Positions 22,986-35,352 of a stretch of DNA of 64,000 nt are shown here, piece by piece. The stretch comes from Mauremys mutica. Its lineage: Eukaryota > Chordata > Testudines > Geoemydidae. The stretch covers positions 269,620,045-269,684,044 of the forward strand of contig NC_059072.1 of assembly GCF_020497125.1 (NCBI RefSeq). Reading direction: 5' to 3'. Each line of letters opens with the position of its first letter. Position 1 is the stretch's first letter. The translations under genes were made by a program, and so were the position numbers. The notes beneath the pieces were generated by a model. It did no database searches and had not been told where the DNA came from. It saw nothing but the letters and a program-made list of their open reading frames with translations.

Positions 22986-24689
22986 TAGGGCTGTCAATTA
23001 ATTGCAGTTAACTCACACGATTAACTCAAAAAAGTAATCACAATTAAAACAATTAATTGTGAATAATTGCACTTATAACACTAGAATACCAATTGAAATT
23101 TATTAAATATTTTGGATGTTTTTCTACATTTTCAATATTGATTTCAATTACAACACAGAATACAAAGTGCACAGTGCTCACTTTATATTATTATTTTTTA
23201 TTATAAATATATTCACTGTAAAAATGATAAACAAAAATAGTATTTTTCAATTCACCTCATACAAGTACTGAAGTGCAATCTCTTTATCGTGAAAGGATAA
23301 CTTACAAATGAAGATTTTTTTTTGTTTACATAACTGCACTCAAAAACAAAACAGTGTAAAACTTTATAGCCTACAAGTCCACTCAGTCCTACTTCTTATT
23401 CTGCCAATCACTAAGACAAACAAATTTGTTTACATTGATGGGAGATACTGCTGCCTGCTTCTTATTTACAATGTGACCTGAAAGTGAGAACAGGTGTTAG
23501 CATGGCACTTTTGTAACCGGTGTTACAAGGTATTTACTTACCAGATATGCTAAACATTCATATGACCCTTCATGCTTTGGCCACCAGAGGACATGCTTCC
23601 ATGCTGATGATGCTCATTAAAAAAATAATGCGTCAATTAAATTTGTGACTGTACTCCTTGCGGAGAGAATTGTATGTCTCCTGCTCTGTTTTACCTGCAT
23701 TCTGCCATATGTTTCAGATTATAGCAGTCTCGAATGATGACCCAGCACATCTTCGTTTTAAGAACACTTTCCCAGCAGATTTGACAAAACACAAAGAAGG
23801 TACGGATGTGAAATTTCTAAAAATAGCTACAGCACTCGAACCAAGGTTTAAGAATTGGAAGTGTCGTCCAAAATCTGAGAGGGATGAGGTGCGGAACATG
23901 CTTTTAGAAGTCTTAAAAGAGCAGCACTCTGATGTGGAAACTACAGAACCCAAACCACGAAAAAAGAAAAGAAAATCAACCTTCTGCTCGTGGCATCTGA
24001 CTCAGATGATGAAAATGAACATGCATCAGTCTGCACTGCTTTGGATCGTTATCAAACAGAACCCATCATCACCATGGAAGCATGTCCTCTGGAATGGTGG
24101 TTGAAGCATGAAGTGACATATGAATCTTTACACATCTTGAACGCAAATATCTTGCAACGCCAGCTACAACAGTGCCATGCAAATGCCTGTTCTCACTTTT
24201 AGGTGACATTGTAAACAAGAAGCAGGCAGCATTATCCTCTGCAAATTGTAATCAATCTTGTTTGTCTGAGTGATTGGCTGACCAAGAAGTAGGACTGAGT
24301 GGACTGGTAGGCTCTAAAGTTTTACATTGTTTTATTTTTGAATGCAGGTTTTTTCCTACATAATTCTACATTTGTAAGTTCAACTTTCATGATAAAGAGA
24401 TTGCAGTACACTACTTGTATGAGGTGAATTGAAAATTACCATTTTTTTGTTTTTTACAGTGCAAGTATTTGTAATAAAAATAAATATAAAGTGAGCACTT
24501 TACACTTTGGATTCTGTGTTGTAATTGAAATGAATATATTTGAAAATGTAGTAAACATCCAAAAATGTTTAAAATAAATGGTATTCTATTGTTATTTAAC
24601 AGCGTGATTAATGACGTGATTAATCGTGACTAAGTTTTTTAATTGTGCGATTAATTGCAATTAATTTTTTTAATTGCTTGACAGCCCTA
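22986..24689 (+). mobile_element. hAT DNA transposon, internally deleted
   Basis: Begins TAGGGCTGTCAATTAATTGC and ends with TTGACAGCCCTA preceded by TTTTTTTAATTGC, inverted termini. It is flanked by perfect 8-bp duplications ATATAATT at 22978-22985 and 24690-24697, diagnostic of hAT. Subterminal regions are also inverted copies of each other (for example ACACAGAATACAAAGTG near 23153 and its complement near 24500). Only the C-terminal part of the transposase remains in the 1.7-kb body, so the N-terminal BED finger and most of the catalytic core are deleted. The polymorphic TIR and TSD are unusually clear for a copy with such a damaged gene. Confidence 0.9.
23718..24275 (+). pseudogene. hAT transposase C-terminal fragment (ZBED-like)
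   Basis: Three frames in succession read as a hAT transposase. 23718-23980 encodes a segment with FLKIATALEPRF and KNWKCRPKSER. 23990-24140 encodes DRYQTEPII, then CPLEWWLKHE, the start of the hAT C-terminal dimerisation domain. After a frame change near 24140 the next frame continues with YLATPATTVPC, LFSLLGDIVNKK and AALSS. Within that motif the residue after the cysteine, normally Glu, is Lys. The frameshifts, the missing N-terminus and the host element's deletion show it is dead. Plus strand, opposite to the GPC6 exon. Confidence 0.85.
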
Positions 24690-24697
24690 ATATAATT

Positions 24698-25659
24698 ACA
24701 TTTAAAATTATTAAGGATGTAAAGTTAATCACTTAGAAGTTAGGAATTTCAGAAACCTTAATTCTTCCCCCATGTGCACATGCTTTATGACACAGTCTTT
24801 AACAACATGACCACATACCATTTTTTCCCCAGGACCCCTTCCTCATTCAGTGTGCAGGATGGACAATGTTCAGGGAATGCAGCAGTTGAATAATTCCACA
24901 AAACTACTGAACATTTCCTCATATGCTCATCACCATATTATCTGAAAAAGCTTCACAATGAATTTATCTCCACTGTGAGATAAATCCTCATGTCTCCAGA
25001 CTACACTGTGTCATTGCCAGAGGAGATGGGTAGCCAAACCTTTCACTGATGTCAGCAGCAGTTGTTAGTGCTTAGAACTTCTGCATAGTGTCAAGCTGAG
25101 CACCCAGGAAATGGGTAATACACAGTGGCAAACCTGTGAAATGTTTAGTTTAAGTGACTTCTTCAGCATCCTATAGGAAAACTGTGGCAGTCATAGGACA
25201 GTTCTCAGGAAGCCTCAACCGTGAGACCGTCCTTTGTAGCACCCTGCTGTGTTCTGTACACACCTTCCAAACTCTAGAAGAAATGAGGCAATGATCCTAC
25301 AAACAGACGCATTTGCTACGCACCCTCTATCCTGTGCACTTAATGAGGCAGAAATCCTATAGAAAAAATCATGTGATCAAGTAAAGGCTGTATCATTACA
25401 AATACACAAAAAGGGGGTTGAAAACAAGTTGCACAAACACCCCGCATACTGGCATTTTGTAATTTTCCGCTTTCACTTTGCACCCTGAACACTATTCTTT
25501 TAACATATTTGGGGATATAATTTCCTATTTATTTTTTTTTAAAAAGGAAAAAGTTAAAACTAAATTTGAGCATGTGCACCAGTAAAAATGTCCAATCATG
25601 CATCATTGGAGAGGTCTGGACCTTGAACCCCTAGCACTACAGTACAGCTTGAGCTATAT
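24698..25659. other. Intronic sequence, unassigned
   Basis: Nothing coding is seen. The stretch at about 25590-25665 (ACCTTGAACCCCTAGCACTA, then GAGCTATATAGCC) faintly resembles the reverse of a tRNA-derived SINE head but is too short to call. Confidence 0.4.
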
Positions 25660-26895
25660 AGCCGGCACAAGGTCTTGGGAGTCTGGACTAATGGAGGAAA
25701 CCTGGCAGTGACTGGTCAAAGAGCAAGAGGTGATGCAGAAGACCCTGCAAAGTTTCCAGCAATCCCGCCATCTAGAGAAGCAGGCCTTGCTCACCAGGCA
25801 GGCTGAGCAACAGAGGAGCCTGCAAATCTTTATAAGAGAATAAGCCCACATGCATCAGCAACTTTTACAGAAGGTAGTGAGCCCTATAGTGGGGAATGGC
25901 AACTGGGCCCAAGCCCTGAGGCTCTGTAAGATGGGCTCTGTGAATGACCCCGATACATCCTGGGCACCTTCAGAAGGGTGGAATTGGATGGCTGGGACAG
26001 GGAAACCTGGGCCCAGTGGCTAGTCTTCTATTTGAATAGGGACGCTCAAGTGGTCTATAAGAATGATGAGCAGGTCAGAGAGACTATGAAGGGGTCAAGT
26101 CAGCCTAGATCATGTCAGCCTTTCCACACAGAAATAAAATTCTGAGGCCTGATGTAGACTGGAGGGTTGGAGAGGGGGGTTTGCCCCTGGGCATTCACTC
26201 TAAAGTTGATGGACTAGGCCACCCATTGGCTAGAGGTTAGACACCCAAATGGTGGGGAAGATAATGGATGCTCTGGTGCTGGAACAATTCCTTCAGAGCC
26301 TCCTCGAGAATATACAGGTGTGAGTTAGACGACATCAACCTGTCACTTTGGATATGGTGGTAAAATTGAGAGAGGAGTTTGCAGAGGCGGACTTCCTCAG
26401 GACAGAGGGTCAACAACATAAAGGACCAGAGCTAGGGAGAAAGTTCCGGGAACCCACAGATGTCAAGAGCATGGAGAGGAAGCAGAAAGAGACCAGAGGC
26501 ACAACCCATGAGAAGTTTCCACTATAAGCATCAGGGACACAAGAAAAAAGTTGGCCTGTACATAGAATGTGGTTTTGCTGAGTTTTGCAGCTGGGTCAGG
26601 ATTGGAGGGAAGGACAAAGGCAAGAAATTTTCCACAATTTCAGTACTGGTGGGAAGGAAACAACAAAAGGGTCTGGTAGACATGGCCTCTGCTTGCTCTT
26701 TGATCCAGAGAGAGTTGGAGAAACCCCACTGGTAGATCCTGGGGGCAAGTCTAAGAATAGAATGTCCAAGGGGATAAAAAGCCTTGCCTTCTAGCAGAGG
26801 TATCCCTGGATGTCCAGGGGAGGTTTAATTGGAAGTGAGCTGGGATAGTGGATAGATTGCCTCACCCTGTTGTGTTGGGCATAGATTGGAACCCC
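25660..26895 (+). pseudogene. Ty3/gypsy (Gmr1-like) gag-protease remains with SCAN-like segment
   Basis: Several broken plus-strand frames line up as a gypsy gag followed by protease. Order: a Gln-rich start (25690-25850); a capsid segment from 25966 to the TGA at 26143 containing GWDRETWAQWL and YLNRDAQVVYK; a SCAN-like segment from 26264 with ALVLEQFLQSLLENIQV, then a TGA where the family has Trp, then VRRHQPVTLDMVVKL; a decayed zinc knuckle near 26515-26560 (HYKHQGHKKK, both first cysteines lost); a protease-like LVDMASACSLIQRE at 26670-26720, where the catalytic D-S/T-G reads D-M-A; and DRLPHPVVLGIDW at 26851-26889. SCAN domains are thought to derive from Gmr1-type gag. Stops and frameshifts exclude activity. 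Confidence 0.75.
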
Positions 26896-27539
26896 CTTCC
26901 ATTAGGGAAGAATAGGTGGTGTTGGGGGCCACTGGGAAAGAAACAGAAAATCTGAGGGGGGAAAATGGAGCCCAAAGGGAAAGAAAGAAACAAATCAGAG
27001 GGAGCAGACTTAGAAACCCCTAGACAATAGAGGATAATTCAGGTGAAAGGGGAGGAAAAAGAGTCTCCAAAGAAATTGAGGGGAGAGGATAGAAATTAAG
27101 GAAGTAGGGATGGTGAAGAAAGACAACCTGAGCTCCTTAGTAGAGGTTGAGAGACCGTGAAGTCCCCCACACCAGAGCCTCAAGGAGAATAATCTTAGGT
27201 ATGGCTTGAAGGGATGGGAGACCCCAAGGCCCTGAGTGACCAGGGCAGTGCTCTTAATCCATGACCAGATACAAAGGGTGAGAATAGGGAGGGCAGTCCC
27301 TCAAGGTTTTCGTGGTGTGATGACCTGTGGGCTGAAATGGAGCTGTTGAGGCATCTTCCCCCACACCAAGTGTGATTTCTGTGGGTGGAGAATGAGTGGG
27401 CACCACCAGGATGACCCTAGATGTTCACCCTAGGGAGCAAGAGAGGTACACGGATGGAGGCACCTCCAGTAATCGACAGAGAGCCTGGGGAAAGAAAAAT
27501 CTGATGATCAGGTAAGAGGGAAGGTGAGTGACAGAGGCT
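26896..27539. other. Purine-rich sequence downstream of gypsy gag, unassigned
   Basis: Rich in GGAAAG and GAGGAGAA-type runs. It may be decayed polyprotein sequence of the same element, but I could not read reverse-transcriptase motifs in it. Confidence 0.35.
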
Positions 27540-27910
27540 GAGCAACACTCTGTGCCAGGTGTCCAATCACTGCACCTGCGCTTAGTTGCCCCACCTGAGT
27601 CAGCACACCTGGCTGTAGGAACGGCTCCCAACTGATAGATTGCCATGGGCTGGAGAGAGTTAAAAGGCTAATTAACTCAGTAGCTCAGATGGCACAGGAA
27701 GGGAGTGCGGTGGGGAGGGGAAGAAGAGAGCCAGAGCCATGAGAGAGCTCTCCTTGTCACTGCTGGCATTAGGCAGTATCGTCTGCAAAGCTGGAAAAAA
27801 AGATCACTGTAAAGAAACTGCACAAGGTCTTTTACCCGAAGGACGTGGTCTCCATGCCGTTTCTGGGGCTAGAAAGCAGGTAGGAGTGAGTCCTCCCTGC
27901 CACACAGCTC
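27540..27910 (+). mobile_element. Possible LTR remnant near the gypsy pseudogene
   Basis: Sequence with CACCTGCGCTTAGTTGCC, AGAGTTAAAAGGCTAATTAA and a GAGAGAGCTC-type start region has the composition of a gypsy LTR promoter and leader. No terminal TG/CA pair, partner LTR or target duplication could be fixed, so this is tentative. The 64-codon frame at 27739-27933 is not credited. Confidence 0.3.
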
Positions 27911-28844
27911 CAATCTCTAACTGCGGCCTCTAGGGTCTACAATACAAATGATAACTACAATAGAAACAAGGGAAAATAGAGCCTGAGATTTAAAAATGCA
28001 CGTGCACAATTACATGCCTCCTTTGCACATGCAATTACTGTAACTGCAACTGCAACAGTGACATTTTATAGCATAAATGGCCACTCATTTGCATGAGTGC
28101 TCACATTAATTGTTAATGCCTATTAAATGTACAATTATGCATATGCATTTTTGACCACCGGACCCAATTTAAATTTTTTGGTAAGAGAAGTTTAGAGATA
28201 TACAACCCAACTGCCACATACTGTAATTTCAATATGCCAGAAAACAGCCTTCTTGTCTTGTTTACTGAATTTTCTCTTTTATATGAAAATGAAACATGTA
28301 ACAAAAATGTTCTTTGTTTTCAGGCAGCACTTGTATTGTTGAAAATATATACACAGTATAAGAAGGGATGATGTGCAGAGTACTTTAAATGCTTCCTGCC
28401 ACTGATTTTAAAATGAATGTGCTAATCCATGCTAATCTAGTTCAATACTTTGAAAACAATTATATTTATTTTACAGCCCACCTGCCACCCTGACTAGTAT
28501 TATAAATATGCTCCAGTGCATACACATTTTCACTTTATTGCACCTGCAGGCAGAATTAAAGCAAATAAGATAATAATGATGATTTTGATTAAGGAGGCTC
28601 AGTGGTATATTTGTACAAACCAGTGCAATGTTTGAGATTTTTTTTTTTATTTTAGCAAAATTATCTATATGCAGGAGGAAAAGCCATAACACACGGCATC
28701 ATGTATAATCGCTAAGAGTGCTCAGCTCTAGGGTTCTACTCTATTCAGTTTAACTAGAATATTTTTCAGTTATAGAATAAGTTTTCAGAATATCATAGAA
28801 GTGTTATAGACTGATATTTTCCCACATTATTTTGGTAAAATATA
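27911..28844. other. Intronic sequence without recognised feature
   Basis: AT-rich. No exon, RNA or intact repeat was recognised. Confidence 0.5.
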
Positions 28845-29070
28845 GGCCCAATTTTTCATAAATGGCCTCTGATTTGGGGTGCCTGAATTTTTGGCTTTCC
28901 AGCTTGAGCTACCTTAAAGAGGCCTGATCTTCAGAAATGTACAGCAGTCACATCTTACATTTAAAAGACCTGAAAGTGCTCAGCATCTCTAAAAATCAAG
29001 TCAAAGGCATCCCAGTTTGAGCCCTCAGAAACTGAAGAACCCTAAAATCCATTTATGAAAAATTTGGCTT
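28845..29070. repeat. Short element with inverted ends
   Basis: GCCCAATTTTTCATAAATGG (about 28847-28866) and CCATTTATGAAAAATTTGGC (about 29050-29069) are inverted copies. The interior carries AAAGTGCTCAGCATCTCT, an old amniote repeat phrase. Flanking 8-mers do not match, so the class is unsettled. Confidence 0.6.
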
Positions 29071-29509
29071 TTGTTGTTTTGAAACCACCAAACCAGTGCA
29101 GAATTCTAATACATACACTAAACCACAATCCTGTTTTATCTGATTGCAATTAAGAACAAGGGGTGATCATGTTCTCTGTAGAGGGTACCTGCAAGACCTT
29201 TGACTGGACTCCAAAAGAAGAGCAGGAATACCAAATAGAAGGGCTGCATTACAGCTCAGCGCTCTGGCCTCACGTTAGAAGGTAGATTTTGACATCTGCT
29301 GCACTTCAGCCACATAACACATGAATACTCTTGTTTTATGCAGGTGAAGTGAATTTCACTGAGAACGTTCATCTCAGATTAAAAGTATGAAAAATATTAT
29401 TGATATTACATTAGCACCTTGAGGCCTAAACTGAGATCTGGGTTCAGCTGAGCAAAGGACTGTACAAAAACTTTACTGTGTAGAGAAGTTCTTACGATCT
29501 AAATTAACA

Positions 29510-29618
29510 AGACTAAGGTCTGGATGGGAAAATAAAGCACAGAAAGATAAAGCGACTCATTCATAGTCACAAAGCAGGTTATTGGCAAAGCCAGGAATAG
29601 AACCCAGGTCTCCTGACT
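29510..29618 (-). mobile_element. MIR SINE fragment
   Basis: Reads as the minus strand of a MIR: AAGCACAGAAAGATAAAGCGAC, then TCATAGTCACAAAGCAGGTT, then GCCAGGAATAGAACCCAGGT at the tRNA-related end. Only the part around the core and tRNA head is clear. Confidence 0.6.
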
Positions 29619-31138
29619 AGAGCTGGTCAAGAATTTTTTGACAAAATGCAGTCTTCAGTATGACTGAATACATCCCTGGATTCACACCCTACACGCTATT
29701 GTAAAAATCTTTGTACAAGACATGCTTCGTGAGGTATCATTTGAAAACTCACTTTCCAATTAGTAATATTGTGGTAGAATGCATGTAGCAATATTATGTG
29801 TAAACATTAACAAAAACTGAAATTGTGACTGAAGTGTGTTTCCCAGATAAGTTTGGGGAGTGGCTAAACCAGTTTCTTAAAGACTAAGGCAAGCTGACAC
29901 CTCAGTCAGGTGTCAACAGAGCTGATGGGCCATTTGGTAAGAGAAGTGGTCATTCTTTGGCAAGAAAGGGAGGCAGAGATGAAGAAATCTGCATCAGAGT
30001 AAAGAAACAGCATGAGAGCTTCTTCCTCCACCAGACCCATCTCTTGGTTCTGAGCTGGAAATGCTTTTCAGAAGAGGGACTGGAACTATAAAAAGGAGTG
30101 ACAAACACCCCAAGATACCCTCCTCTCTTCCCCCCCCATTCATCTCACCTGCATACCTGAGAAGACAAAGGAAACAGCTGTTGGACTCTAAGAAAGGCTC
30201 TTGACCTGAAATTTTGGTCAGTAATGCTGTTGGAAGCATGTGGTGAGAAACGTTGCTTTGAATCTAATATAGTTTGTTAAGTTAGGCAATAGAAAGCATT
30301 TTCGTCTTTGTTTTCTTGTAATCATTTCTGACTTTGATGCCTCATTGCTTGTACTTACTTAAACTCTCTCTCTTTGTAGTTAATGAACTTGTTTTATTTT
30401 TTTATCTAATCCAGTGTGTTTAAAGTGAAGTGTCTAGGTAACTTCATTTAAGGTGGTAAGTTGGTGTATATTGTTCCCTTAATGGAATAACGGACTTAGT
30501 ATATTTGCACTGTCCAGGAGAGGGCTGGGCAGTACAAGACATACATTTCTGGGGGAAACTCCAGCACTGGGAGTGTATTGGGGGTCACCCTGCAGTATAA
30601 CCACATCTGGTGACAGTCAGAGTATAACTCAAGTGTGGTTGGCAGGCTGCAGTTACAGACACAGGCTGCAACCCTGGTGGAAGCTACTATCATTAAGGTA
30701 TTGTAAGACACCAAAGGTCACATGGCAGGGGTGACATAACCCCTCACTGGTCTGGATTGAACCGGGTATGTCACAATAAAAAAATACAGATTAATCAAAA
30801 CTGAAACTTTTCGCAGGAATGTACCAGTTTCAACAAAAGGTTTCTCAGGTCCAGGATGGAGTTTCTGATCAAAATGTGTGCGTGTGCATAGAACCCCCGA
30901 ATAACCAATAGCTCAGTAGTTAGGGCACTCACCTGGGATACAGGTGAACTGCAGAGCAGGATTTGAAACTGGGTCTCCCACATCGCAGGTGAAATACCTG
31001 CCTGCAGGTTACTCTGGTCTATTGCTCTCATTTTCATGAAAATCTTTGAAAGGTTTTAGATTCATCCTGATGTAGAACAGGGACATTTTTGAAAACTGAA
31101 AGTTTTGTGGTTCAGGAAAAGCATTTCCCACCCAGCTT
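29619..31138. repeat. Repeat with AGAGCTGGTC ends and fold-back tRNA-like halves, split by an LTR
   Basis: The left part begins AGAGCTGGTCAAGAATTTTT at 29619; the right part resumes after the LTR at 30776 and ends near 31138 in CCCACCCAGCTTTATT, an imperfect inverted end. Inside the right part, a tRNA-like A box TAGCTCAGTAG (30909-30919) with GGGCACTCACCTGGGAT faces a second, reverse-oriented tRNA-like half: GCAGAGCAGGATTTGAAACT and GGGTCTCCCACATCGCAGGT. The two halves make a fold-back. It is not a functional tRNA gene, since no single cloverleaf is complete. Without the LTR the repeat would be about 400 bp. Confidence 0.55.
29660..30775 (+). mobile_element. Solo LTR of a retrovirus-like element
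   Basis: Plus-strand LTR. It has a TATAAAA box (30087-30093), then a C/T-rich start region, then a T-rich stretch with AGTTAATGAACTTGTTTTAT (a variant polyadenylation signal), then GGGGGTCACCCTGCAGTATA, ending GTATGTCACA at 30775. The left edge is at or near TGACTGAATACATCC. The body matches the LTR at 50830-51950 in the same order. No gag, pol or env sequence adjoins it, so it is solo or has lost its interior. The direct flanks do not show a clear duplication. Confidence 0.65.
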
Positions 31139-34100
31139 TATTCCTGACTCCACGTACAGTGCCCTAATCAACACCACCTCTCAAGACAAGTTGGACAGCT
31201 ACAGATAGTCCATTAGCAGTTTGTATTTCTCTTTTCTTTTCTTTATTATATACCAATTCTCCTAACAAATATGGGATAGAATGTAGTTGGAATTGCAATA
31301 TGCTAACTGATACACTATTAATCTAGTCATGTTTCCTCTCCCTAACTTATCTTGATAACCTTGATGAAACACATTGCTGTTGCTATTTTCTTCCAACTGT
31401 TCTGTCTCATTAAGAATATTCTGAATAATAAGTGACAGCTACTGATGCCTAAGACATGTTTTATGTTTCAAATATATGAGCACTGAGACAAGACATTTAA
31501 AATGCTCCAGGATTAATAATTATTATCCTTAATGTATTTATTTGTAATTAAAGATGCATCCATTTATAAGAACATTTATCACCTTGTTATCAACAAGCAT
31601 AATATTAACTGTAAGACCTATATACTAGAACCTCACTAATGTGCACTGGCTGGTGGAAATCCCAGTAGCATGTCTTGAAGGATGGCCGAGAGCATGTGCT
31701 ATCATACTCCCCGAAAGGCTAGTGGCATGGTGGAGGTTGCTCTTCTTCCTGGATTTGCCGCTTGGAAAGGCTAGAGAATCAGAAGAAGCCTTCATCCAAT
31801 GCTTTAATAAACAGTATTTCTAGAAATCTAGTTTTAGGGCAGACGTTTTACAGTATATGACCTCCATAAGATCAATTTTGCCTTCATAGTGGAAGAAGAT
31901 TGTAAAATCTGATATCCTTTACTCGCTTAAAAATAATCTACTTGCAGAAGCATATGGAAAGAGTACTACATATTGTAAACAAGTGCAGATGAGAAGTTTC
32001 TCAAGAGAATCTAGCTGACACTTCCATTAGTAGCAAGTACAAGGATGATCTCAGCTATTTGTTTTCTGCTAGGTTTACCGTCAGTTTTGTACAGTTATAT
32101 TAAGGCTTATAAATTGTGTTTAGGAAAATTTTCTTTTATGTTCCTTTTGTTTAGTTATACTCATCATTGTGTTAATTTATTAAGCTGTGGTGCTAGGGGA
32201 CAGTTTGTTCTTTATGATATGCATGAGTGTATTTATCCACATGCATAGAATATGTAATGATGTGGAGTTTTATAAAGCCATTATTGAAGCTCTGCTACTT
32301 TTGAGTTATGCAGGTCATCCCAAATAAGTGGCAAAACTTTCATAGCACGGTGCACCATTTTATGTTTTGTTCATGCCATGTGAAGCATATCACAGCAAAG
32401 CTATTAAAGTTTTTTTAAAGAACCTTGTAAAATAAAATGTGAAGCTGTAAAGTGAGTTGCCTTAGTTACCCATAAATCCCTGAAATTTAGTGAACTCTTT
32501 GCATTTGTTACAGTACACACATATGTTTAATGAAACTATAATTCTGTTTCTTGTGTTCAATACCTTATTTTGTTACTCAGCTTAGCCTTTTAAATGTGTA
32601 ATTACTTTTCCGTATTTTTAAGGAAAGAACAATCTGTTTTGACTTCCCATGAATCAAAATTACCCTTCCTGCAATAGACTGTTGTCCATATTTAGTATTC
32701 ACATTTCACTTGGGCAACAATTCCCAGCTCACTTGTTGCCTTGAGCTATAAAAATCTGCTATGGTCACCTCCACGGGATATTAATATCTATACAAAAAAG
32801 GAACTATTTCTGCCCATATCATGCTACTTTTCTAGTCCTAAGGTACTAATAAAGCCTACCTACACATTGGAAGCACATCAAACCTTGTCTGACATGCCAG
32901 GAATTCACATGCCCTACCAGGGCTTTTTATGGATATTCATTGATTATACCACATTTGCTTTTAAATAAAGTATTAGAAATTTGGCCACTTAACAGTATAA
33001 CCATTCAATCATACACCAGATTTTCCTGCCACAGCTCCCAGTAGCTTGCTTATCATCTAAGGCATATAATCCTATTGTCATAGCAAAGGGTGACTACTTG
33101 CTTTATAAATTGCAATAGCACTCCTAGAACTCTGGTGGGTAGAGGAATTGCTTCAGTCTAGTACCATTTCTGGATAAGAAACTATCAATATTTTTTCTAC
33201 CAGTTGAAAAACAACATTTGGTGTGCACAATGACCACTTTACACAGAAACATCTCCAAATGACAGCCTCCACCACTGGACAGCGAACATGAACTATTTCA
33301 AGTTTGAAACACATCAAGGCATAGGCTCCTGGATTCACATAATGATGTCAAAATCTATTTTTTTTTCACTTAAAAATAGTATTTGTTACCCTAAAATCTA
33401 TGTCCTAAATGTAACCGCTGCAGTGATATCTGCTGGACACTGCAGACAGCTTGAAAACATAACTCAGAACCCATTCTTCTCAGTTGGGTGTTAACTCTGG
33501 AACTCACTGATGAGACTATCCCTTGGGAGGATTCTGTGTCTACGGAGTGGGGACCTTCACTGATGCCATGCCACTATGGCTCTACTGGTAGGGGCTGGTG
33601 TGGTATGGGCTCTCACTCATGGGCCTCTCTGTTCAAATAGGTGGGAGTTAAGTTCTTTCTTTTCTAGGCGATTGTAAGCAGTTACTGGCAAGGAACATCT
33701 GAACTGTAAAGTGTCTAACACATTGTTGGGCACTGTAAATTAATAATATGAATATGTTTAAAAACAAATAAGTACCATAAGCATTGTTTCATGAATGACA
33801 AAGCTTGGTACAAGAACCTGATAATCCTTGTTGGTCATGCACATATCCTCTCTTGCTTTATACAGAATTTCTTAAAGGAAATTACAAAGGGACTAGGCTT
33901 TTTGGTTAAGTGGGGATATTTAATTACTTTAAAATATTATGTTATACTAAGATTACAATACATTCTAAAACTTGACACTTAAACTTTATTAGCGTACAAC
34001 AGGAACACAGTAGTTTTTAGCAATACTATTTATCAAAAGTAAACTGCTCATTAAGACCTAATTAGTAAGGCAGTGTAATCAATCTTCAGTAAAATTCCAT

Positions 34101-35073
34101 TACAGAGATTGAAGGCCTTGAGAAAACCATTCACTGACTCTTATGAATCTGACCAACTTTGAAGTATCTGAGCAGTCCCTATTTTCCACAAGTTTTATCT
34201 ATTCAAATTTACTACGGTCAGACTTTAGAAAGAAGGCACAACAAGGCATTTGCGGTGGTGGGATGCTGATATGCAGCTGGAGTTTCCGACACCGTTGAGT
34301 GGCTATGAGTGTTGATAATTTTTTTCATTATAATTTTATTCCAAGAACAGCCAAAATGTGCCAGATGATTTACAACCATATTAGAGGGCATAGGCCTTGC
34401 CCCAAGAGCTTACAGTCTGAACAATAGATTCCAAATAATATTCTGCATCTACAATTTGCTTCCTTGACTCACTTTGGCATGATCTTTGACCCTGAGCTCT
34501 CTTCCTCCCACACGCCCTATGTGTGTAGATGGCCTTCTTCATATTTCTTATATCTATCGCTACAGCAATTCCTCTGTGCCTTTATACCACCTTTATTTTA
34601 GAAATTCACTTTCACCTTGATTAACCCCTTCACAGTCTGTGGCCTTTCCATGTTGCAGGTCTTCAGACTAGCGAGTACTGACCACCTTCTAAAACACACA
34701 AAGAGACACTATATCACCACCACCAAATAGTGCCTCTGTCTTCCCATCTGCTTCAGGATTCAGGTCAAAATCACCATCTAGGGACTTGATCTAGTTTTCT
34801 TATCTGATTGTCTCTCATGACCATATTGTGGCCCAACATACTACAGTTGCATAGGGGTGTAAGCCTCCACCTCCCAGCTAATCCCTTTGCTAGGATGCAT
34901 TAGTGATCTCCATACCTTGGCTAAGGGCTACAGGAGAGAGCAGGGACTGAATATTCAATCCCCCAACAAGAACATGTGCTGAGTGGATGGAGTGTTCCCT
35001 CTGCCTCCACAACATTCTGGCCAGCTGAAAGTAGGTAAGTAATGTGCACAAAATAAAGGTCTAGAGGAAATGT
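31139..35073. other. Intronic sequence, mostly unassigned
   Basis: A weak ancient relic (CTTGCCCCAAGAGCTTACAG) lies at about 34350-34425. Open frames are short. Nothing coding is supported. Confidence 0.5.
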
Positions 35074-35352
35074 GGGTATGTCTATGGTACAGTGGCACAG
35101 CTACTGTGGTGCAGCCGTACCACTGTAGTGCCATAGTGTAGATGTTTTCCACCTTGATGGAAGGGGTTTTTCTGTTTGATGTAGCTGATCCATCTCTCTG
35201 AAAGGTGGTAGTTAGGTCAACGGAATAATTTTTCCATTGACCTTGCTGCATCTACAACGGGAGTTAAGTTGACATAATTATGGCACTGAGATTTTTCACT
35301 GCCCTGAGTGACATAGCTAGGTTGATCTAATTTTTAAGTGTAGACCAGGCCT
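35074..35352. mobile_element. MITE-like repeat
   Basis: Starts GGGTATGTCTATGG and ends AAGTGTAGACCAGGCCTT, loosely inverted. The interior contains GTTAGGTCAACGGAATAA and CATAGCTAGGTTGATC, phrases I associate with a common turtle MITE. The first phrase also appears near 19400. No coding capacity. Confidence 0.55.

Noticed and set aside
30909..31020. tRNA-like sequence considered as a tRNA gene
   Set aside because: The two halves are in opposite orientation and cannot form one cloverleaf.
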